This document shows, one piece after another, positions 1 through 4,278 of a stretch of 8,597 bases of DNA. The position numbers were made by a program, and so were the translations under genes. The notes under the pieces were generated by a model, which was not told where the DNA came from, ran no database searches, and saw nothing but the letters and a program-made list of their open reading frames with translations. How positions within the stretch are numbered: the stretch's first letter is position 1; each line of letters starts with the position of its first letter. The stretch comes from an uncultured Candidatus Saccharibacteria bacterium (GTDB taxonomy: Bacteria > Patescibacteriota > Saccharimonadia > Saccharimonadales > Saccharimonadaceae): positions 1 to 8,597 of the forward strand of contig CALIXX010000051.1 of assembly GCA_938046115.1 (NCBI GenBank). Reading direction: 5' to 3'.

Positions 1-1
1 T

Positions 2-154
2 CATGCGATCTCGGGTGGGGTAGATAGCGCGCTCTATACGCAGCACATGCTCATCTTGGCTGGCTTTGCGCTAGTGGCAAACGCGCTTCTCATCGGCTTC
101 TTGGCCTGGCGTGGCACGCGGCAGTTTGCCCATACGACAGTGGATGGAGATTAA
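2..154 (+). CDS. C-terminal end of a membrane protein (5' end outside window)
   Basis: An open frame runs in from the left edge and ends at TAA (152-154), leaving 50 codons. Residues 16-36 (MLILAGFALVANALLIGFLA) form one strongly hydrophobic transmembrane helix. A basic WRGTRQF stretch follows it, which by the positive-inside rule puts the short polar tail (ending TTVDGD) in the cytoplasm. The helix probably is the last one of a polytopic protein such as a transporter permease, but too little remains to name a family. A hairpin terminator about 20 nt downstream supports this stop as the true gene end. Confidence 0.7.
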   Translation, partial: HAISGGVDSALYTQHMLILAGFALVANALLIGFLAWRGTRQFAHTTVDGD

Positions 155-176
155 TGTACTGCAAGGCATAACACAG

Positions 177-206
177 AGCCAGCTATGGTGGGGTAGCCGG
201 CTTTTT
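177..206 (+). terminator. Rho-independent terminator after the leading membrane gene
   Basis: The 9-nt arms AGCCAGCTA (177-185) and TAGCCGGCT (194-202) pair with one A/C mismatch around an 8-nt loop. A T tract follows directly (202-206). The hairpin lies 22 nt after the TAA of the preceding gene and ends transcription before the next promoter. Confidence 0.8.
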
Positions 207-239
207 ACCTGCTAGCTTTGGGACTCGAATAGAACACAT

Positions 240-269
240 TTGACAGGTATAGCAAATACAAAGTACTAT
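240..269 (+). promoter_or_regulatory. Candidate promoter for the Thr-rich membrane protein gene
   Basis: A perfect TTGACA (240-245) is followed after 18 nt by TACTAT (264-269), a 4/6 match to TATAAT. The alternative -10, TATAAC (267-272), matches better but would need a 21-nt spacer. The site lies between the upstream terminator and the gene start, giving a leader of roughly 35-40 nt. The -35 box is convincing; the -10 assignment is uncertain. Confidence 0.5.
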
Positions 270-298
270 AACGGTAAATGGACAGTAGTAAATAAAGC

Positions 299-304
299 AG
301 GAGG
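299..304 (+). promoter_or_regulatory. Shine-Dalgarno site that decides the start of the next gene
   Basis: AGGAGG at 299-304 lies only 2 nt before the ATG at 307 but 8 nt before the in-frame ATG at 313. Normal spacing therefore favours 313 as the initiation codon, with 307 as an alternative adding only Met-Ala. Confidence 0.75.
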
Positions 305-312
305 CGATGGCA

Positions 313-1221
313 ATGAAGAAACCTTGGCAGAAAACAAGCAGTATGGAAGGGAGCTTTGCACGAAAACCGATTTTGAGCGAGACCAACTCGCGCATTAGGT
401 TAAGTAATGAGAGTGCTACCGATGATATAGACAAGATAGGTGCGCCACGGTTCTCGCTTGGACAAAAAGCAGCGGCTCTTGTTGCCCTACTTATTGGTAT
501 AAATGGTGCGGCATATTGCAGCAACCACGCAGATGCCCCAACTCATAGTGAAACAACTGCAACGGCTGAGCCATTTGGGCAATCGGGTCGTGAGGTAGAA
601 TTTACAACTCCCGATGGTGAGATTGATGTGAAGAAGGTCGACAGAGAAGTTTTGCATGGCATTACGACACGCTATACCGAGCTGCAGGGCAAGACGAAGA
701 CAGATCGTTATATGGGTGACTCCCTTGCAGTGCACCAGACTGATAAGAGTAGGGCTATTAAGGAGATTATTACAGCGAAGCGAACTACCGTCAGCCATGA
801 TGGGCAAAATGTCGTCGTAACGACGGTGGCTCACAAACAAAAAGACACAACCACCGGCAAAACAACCACGCGGGAGGAGGTGACGCTGGAGACGCCACAA
901 GAGTCAGGGGCTGCCCAGCCAGTTGGCGAGCTGACGACAGCAGAGCTGCTGCAGATCACAGGCAACCCTGCCACAGAGGTCACACTGGCAAGTAGCTTCC
1001 GTCCAAGTGCCAATACTGACCCAAATGAGAAGCTGTACTACATACGGATGACGCGAACCACTGACGAGAATGGCGCACCAACGTTTGCCATCGAAGAAGC
1101 ATCAGCTAGCACAGAGAACCCTGATGACAGCAGCCCAAGTGATAGCGCATCATGGCAGCCAGCTCCCCAAGCGGAAACAGGCGAAAATTTGAGCGATATG
1201 CTGCGATTTTGGTGTGCATAG
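313..1221 (+). CDS. Membrane-anchored Thr-rich protein of unknown function
   Basis: The product is 302 residues from ATG 313, or 304 from ATG 307; residue numbers here follow the longer form. I do not recognise a family. Residues 1-48 are polar and net basic. Residues 49-71 (FSLGQKAAALVALLIGINGA and on to AAYC) form a single hydrophobic segment that reads as a signal anchor, which would leave the N terminus inside and about 230 residues outside the cell. The cysteine at 71 is preceded by AAY, a poor lipobox, so lipid modification is unlikely. The outer part is rich in Thr, Glu and Ser (for example KDTTTGKTTTREEVTLETP near 179-197) and has no evident catalytic motif; its last 45 residues are acidic and probably disordered before the ending RFWCA. 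The gene has its own candidate promoter and terminator and looks monocistronic. A surface or envelope role is inference from topology only. Confidence 0.75.
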   Translation: MKKPWQKTSSMEGSFARKPILSETNSRIRLSNESATDDIDKIGAPRFSLGQKAAALVALLIGINGAAYCSNHADAPTHSETTATAEPFGQSGREVEFTTPDGEIDVKKVDREVLHGITTRYTELQGKTKTDRYMGDSLAVHQTDKSRAIKEIITAKRTTVSHDGQNVVVTTVAHKQKDTTTGKTTTREEVTLETPQESGAAQPVGELTTAELLQITGNPATEVTLASSFRPSANTDPNEKLYYIRMTRTTDENGAPTFAIEEASASTENPDDSSPSDSASWQPAPQAETGENLSDMLRFWCA

Positions 1222-1252
1222 ATACACTATCAATTCGTTGCGACACGAAGCA

Positions 1253-1277
1253 AAGGCCACCCCTCACGGGTGGCTTT
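1253..1277 (+). terminator. Rho-independent terminator after the Thr-rich protein gene
   Basis: GCCACCC (1256-1262) and GGGTGGC (1268-1274) pair perfectly around a 5-nt loop. Flanking AAG and TTT extend the stem. The T run is only three bases, so termination may be incomplete. It lies about 30 nt after the TAG at 1219-1221. Confidence 0.7.
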
Positions 1278-1305
1278 GACACACCTTACCATCATCTGCT
1301 ATAAT
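1276..1305 (+). promoter_or_regulatory. Promoter of rnj with extended -10
   Basis: A consensus TTGACA (1276-1281) is followed after 18 nt by a consensus TATAAT (1300-1305), preceded by TGC (1297-1299), which makes an extended -10. This is the best sigma-70-type promoter in the window and would give a leader of about 70 nt before the rnj ATG. The -35 box begins in the T run of the preceding terminator, so the two signals overlap by 2 nt. Confidence 0.85.
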
Positions 1306-1381
1306 ACAACCACTTATTGAGGCTCTTAGCCTGTCTCTTATTAGTAGAACCAGAATAATGTATTAGAAGGAGTGAGATACA

Positions 1382-3727
1382 ATGGGTCAACGACGAGTGG
1401 CCACACCCCAGGCAGATGACGCCAAGAAGCGTCCACACGCAAGCAAACAACCAGTGACAACCAACACGGTGCTCAGTGCCACCACCACGCGCAAAGGCGA
1501 GGTCTTTCGAGCGCAGCGCCGCACCAGCGAGGGGGTCAATGCCCAGGCCTCGCAGCACGTCATTAATGTGCCGGTCAATAAGTCGGTCTACAATGGCTAT
1601 GGTGGCAAGCAGTTTACTCTCAATATGCAGCCCAAGCGGCCCCGTGCTCCGCGCCCAACGCTCAAGGTCATCCCGATTGGTGGGGTGGGCGAGATGGGCA
1701 TTGGCAAGAATATGACGGCCATCGAGTACGACAACGACATCATCATCATCGACATGGGCTTCCTCTTCCCAGGTAGTGACTACCCAGGCATCAACTACAT
1801 CATCCCCGATACGCAGTGGCTGGAGGAGAATAAGCACAAGATTCGGGCGCATATCTTTACCCACGGGCACCTCGATCATATCGGTGCCTTTCGGCATATC
1901 ATCCCCAAGCTGCCTGCGCCAGTCTATGGTACAGCCTTTACATTGGGTATGCTGCAGCGCACCATGGCAGAGACCGATGGTAGCTACCAGCCAGAGTATC
2001 ATGAGCTCAAGCCTGAGGAGCATGAGATCGTCCAGCTGTGCGACTCCTTTAGTGTGGAACTGGTGCGGGTGAACCACTCCATTCCTGATTCGGCTGCAGT
2101 GGTGGTGCGCACGCCAGTGGGGAACATCCTTAGTAGTGGCGACTGGCGTATCGAGGAGAACCCGGTGGATGGCCGCAAGTTCGACTTCGAGCGGCTGCAA
2201 GATATTGCGCACACCGAGGGCTTTCTCCTCATGATGAACGAATCGACCAACTGCGAGAGCGCTGGCACTCACACCCACGGTGAGCACGACATCCAGCACA
2301 GCATGGGTGAGGTGATGGACAAGTGGGCCAAGAGCCGCATCATCATCAGTAGTTTCTCTAGTCAGCTGCACCGCATTCAGCTCATCCTTGAGGAGGCAGA
2401 GAAGCATGGGCGCAAGGTAGCCTTTGCTGGCTTTAGTATGATCCAAAACCTGGAGGTAGCACTGCGCACTGGTGCTATCAAGATCCCCAAAGATACGGTA
2501 GTAAAGATGGAAGACCTCGTAAAGCTGCCCGACCACAAGATCACCATCGTCTGTACGGGTAGCCAGGGGGAGTTTAGTGCCGTGCTCAACCGCATGGCAA
2601 CGGGGGCGCATAAGTTCGTCAAGATCAAGGGAAGCGATGTGGTGGTCTTTAGCTCCAACCCTATCCCAGGCAACGAGAAGTACGTCGTACGTACCGTCGA
2701 TGGCTTGATGCGCGAAGGTGGCGACGTGGTGCAAAATGGCAAGACACACCTGACCGGGGTGGGGCCACTCCACCTATCTGGCCATGGTTATTATGATGAC
2801 CACGTGCGGCTTATTAGTGCTGTCAAGCCCACATACTACTTACCCAACCACGGCGAATTCCACATGCTGGTGCACAATGCTCGCCTGGCCGAGAAGGAGT
2901 GTGGTATTCCACGCAGTCATATCTTTGTCTGCGACCCAGGGGATATCGTGGAGTTTACGACCGATGGTGCGCACAAGATCGGGCGCATTCCGCACTCGGG
3001 CGGCACAATGTATGACGACGCTGGTGCAGTGGTGAGCGATGTCGTGCTGAAGGATCGCATCCACATGAGCCTGGAGGGGATGTTTGTTGTGGTGCTCACC
3101 GTCCAGCGTGGGACGGGCCGCCTCCTCACCAGCCCAGATATCATCAGCCGGGGTTTCATCTATCTGCGCGATAATGAAGAGCTGATGGGGATGATCCGCG
3201 CCTACCTCAAACAAAAAGCGGCGCGCAGCCTGGTGGGTTCGTATGACCTTGATGTCGTAAAGAAGGAAATCAAAGACGACATCGCCCGCGTTTTGTACGA
3301 CCAAACACGCCGCATGCCCATTATTATCCCAGTCATCAACGAAGTGGGTGCGCCACAAAAGGCGTCGAGTCGCACTACCCGTGTAGGCCGTGAAGTCCCA
3401 GCTGGGCGCTCGCGTCAGAGCCTCGCTGTGCCAACTCAGCCACACACGCCACCGCGCATTGCTAAGGGTGGTGCCGCCGCCAAAGCAGCCGCTATTGCTG
3501 CCCGCAAAACAGCTGGTGCATTGCCTGCCACCACGGATGAGAAAGCACCAACTCGCTCGGCTAGCGCGCGCAAGCGCCGCTCGGCCAATAATCGCACGAC
3601 CGCCCGCAGCAAGCAGCCCAGCAACGACGCCTTCGCTGGCCTGCCGCGCAAAAAGTTCCCACCGCGGCAAGAGCCCGACACTGAGGTAGCCATGCCAAAG
3701 GATCGCTCGGAGCGCCGAAGCTACTAG
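1382..3727 (+). CDS. rnj: Ribonuclease J (beta-CASP metallo-beta-lactamase RNase) with long N- and C-terminal extensions
   Basis: RNase J is a zinc-dependent 5'-3' exoribonuclease and endoribonuclease that matures and degrades RNA in the cytoplasm. Visible landmarks of the metallo-beta-lactamase core: IPIGGVGEMGIGKNM (97-111), the metal-binding HxHxDH as H161-G-H163-L-D165-H166, H232 in NHSIPDS, and the bridging D254 in SSGDW. Beta-CASP landmarks: motif A acid E287 in NESTN (RNase J usually has SDSTN), LHRIQLI (329-335), CTGSQGE (391-397), H464 and H468 in HLSGHG, and H490 in PNHGE. The C-terminal domain closes at MPIIIPVINEV (645-655). The core of about 560 residues has the usual family length. 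In addition there are about 94 residues before it and 126 after it, the latter Ala/Lys/Arg-rich and probably disordered and RNA-binding (inference). The start is supported by AGAAGGAG (1365-1372) 9 nt upstream. The family call is secure. Confidence 0.97.
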   Translation: MGQRRVATPQADDAKKRPHASKQPVTTNTVLSATTTRKGEVFRAQRRTSEGVNAQASQHVINVPVNKSVYNGYGGKQFTLNMQPKRPRAPRPTLKVIPIGGVGEMGIGKNMTAIEYDNDIIIIDMGFLFPGSDYPGINYIIPDTQWLEENKHKIRAHIFTHGHLDHIGAFRHIIPKLPAPVYGTAFTLGMLQRTMAETDGSYQPEYHELKPEEHEIVQLCDSFSVELVRVNHSIPDSAAVVVRTPVGNILSSGDWRIEENPVDGRKFDFERLQDIAHTEGFLLMMNESTNCESAGTHTHGEHDIQHSMGEVMDKWAKSRIIISSFSSQLHRIQLILEEAEKHGRKVAFAGFSMIQNLEVALRTGAIKIPKDTVVKMEDLVKLPDHKITIVCTGSQGEFSAVLNRMATGAHKFVKIKGSDVVVFSSNPIPGNEKYVVRTVDGLMREGGDVVQNGKTHLTGVGPLHLSGHGYYDDHVRLISAVKPTYYLPNHGEFHMLVHNARLAEKECGIPRSHIFVCDPGDIVEFTTDGAHKIGRIPHSGGTMYDDAGAVVSDVVLKDRIHMSLEGMFVVVLTVQRGTGRLLTSPDIISRGFIYLRDNEELMGMIRAYLKQKAARSLVGSYDLDVVKKEIKDDIARVLYDQTRRMPIIIPVINEVGAPQKASSRTTRVGREVPAGRSRQSLAVPTQPHTPPRIAKGGAAAKAAAIAARKTAGALPATTDEKAPTRSASARKRRSANNRTTARSKQPSNDAFAGLPRKKFPPRQEPDTEVAMPKDRSERRSY

Positions 3728-3750
3728 GGGATTGCCCACGATATCAAAAA

Positions 3751-3785
3751 GCAAAAAAGCCAGCGCTATATAGCTGGCTTTTTGC
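3751..3785. terminator. Bidirectional Rho-independent terminator between convergent genes
   Basis: GCCAGC (3759-3764) pairs with GCTGGC (3773-3778) around an 8-nt loop. An A run upstream (3753-3758) and a T run downstream (3779-3783) allow further pairing and provide a U tract on either transcript. The hairpin sits 24 nt after the rnj stop and 15 nt beyond the stop of the minus-strand gene, so it can end both transcripts. Confidence 0.85.
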
Positions 3786-3799
3786 GTGCAAACCGTGGG

Positions 3800-3961
3800 C
3801 TACGTATCCGACTTAACTCGCTGCTGCAGCTCGTGCACCATCTCCTCCAGGTGCTTGATGCGCTGCTGCATGCGCAAATATTCGGCCAGCACCACCAAGA
3901 CAAAGGCAATCACCGCAAAGGCTGCAATCATCGTTACTATATTCCATACCATCTGCTGCAT
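3800..3961 (-). CDS. Small membrane protein: one transmembrane helix plus short coiled coil (53 aa)
   Basis: Reading the minus strand, ATG at 3961-3959 opens a 53-codon frame ending in TAG (3802-3800). AAGGAGG (3972-3966) lies 4 nt before the ATG, an excellent ribosome binding site. Residues 5-27 (from VWNIVTMIAAFAVIAFVLVV on) are one hydrophobic helix. Residues 28-50 (EYLRMQQRIKHLEEMVHELQ and on to QRVK) carry leucines, methionines and charged residues in a heptad-like pattern, a short amphipathic coiled coil. The tail ends SDT. The layout is that of small division or envelope proteins of the FtsL/FtsB or phage-shock type, but there is no sequence basis for naming it. The N terminus is short, so the coiled-coil side could be cytoplasmic or external. 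The gene converges on rnj, shares its terminator and is divergent from ftsK. No clear promoter is visible upstream. Function is unknown; that it is a real gene rests on the binding site, the coherent protein design and the flanking terminator. Confidence 0.8.
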   Translation of the reverse strand: MQQMVWNIVTMIAAFAVIAFVLVVLAEYLRMQQRIKHLEEMVHELQQRVKSDT

Positions 3962-3965
3962 ACGA

Positions 3966-3972
3966 CCTCCTT
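3966..3972 (-). promoter_or_regulatory. Shine-Dalgarno site of the 53-aa membrane protein
   Basis: On the minus strand the sequence reads AAGGAGG then TCGT then ATG. The near-full match to the anti-Shine-Dalgarno sequence is the main evidence that this very short frame is translated. Confidence 0.75.
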
Positions 3973-4205
3973 GCTTCTATTGTGACATAGAATGGACAAA
4001 ATGGCGATTTTTTGAGTTTCACGCTTTGTATTCTTGCTCATCCCTCCTCAGGAACACTGTAAGAGTCTCTACTTCCTAAATGTTGACCGCTTGATGTTGA
4101 ACGCAAAGATTATGACAATCTGCCCTCATGCTCTATCTGAGAAGGCGATGAGACGATGAAGCTAACGCTGAGAAAACAAAGACTGTGCCCACAATCCCAT
4201 ACCGA

Positions 4206-4234
4206 TTGCCTAATGTAGTAAATTATGCTACAAT
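4206..4234 (+). promoter_or_regulatory. Promoter of ftsK with extended -10
   Basis: TTGCCT (4206-4211, 4/6 match to TTGACA) is followed after 17 nt by TACAAT (4229-4234, 5/6 match to TATAAT), preceded by TGC (4226-4228), giving an extended -10. The start of transcription would be near 4241, with a leader of about 38 nt. Confidence 0.75.
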
Positions 4235-4278
4235 ATACGCTATCAAACCAAGCATAAACAGAGTACAATAAAAAGGAT

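Larger units (their letters stand above)
3962..4278. other. Divergent intergenic region between the 53-aa gene and ftsK
   Basis: These 317 nt hold the ribosome binding site of the minus-strand small gene at the left end and the ftsK promoter and binding site at the right end. The middle (about 4050-4200) shows no hairpin with a T tract, no tRNA-like fold and no long frame of its own on either strand. A 34-codon minus-strand frame with a too-close Shine-Dalgarno sequence (3937-4041) overlaps the small gene start and is treated as a finding only. Confidence 0.6.

Noticed and set aside
559..1190. Possible lipoprotein reading of the Thr-rich protein
   Set aside because: The cysteine after the hydrophobic segment is preceded by Ala-Ala-Tyr, not a lipobox, and nearly 50 residues precede the segment, so a signal anchor fits better.
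1292..2773. 493-codon open frame on the minus strand, antisense to rnj
   Set aside because: It lies opposite the strongly supported RNase J core, has no Shine-Dalgarno site or promoter, and its His/Leu/Val-rich sequence is the expected antisense by-product of rnj codon bias.
2840..3754. 304-codon open frame on the minus strand, antisense to the 3' part of rnj
   Set aside because: It is antisense to motif-bearing rnj sequence, runs into the terminator hairpin, and encodes nothing coherent; its Ala/Arg-rich part mirrors the basic tail of RNase J.
3813..4022. 69-codon minus-strand frame overlapping the 53-aa gene
   Set aside because: The AAGGAGG site serves the ATG at 3961 in a different frame; this frame has no binding site and its product lacks the membrane/coiled-coil logic of the chosen gene.
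4153..4218. Short plus-strand frame (about 20 codons, starting MKLTLRKQ) before ftsK
   Set aside because: It runs through the ftsK -35 box, has only a loosely spaced GAGAAGG upstream, no promoter, and is too short to support without conservation data.
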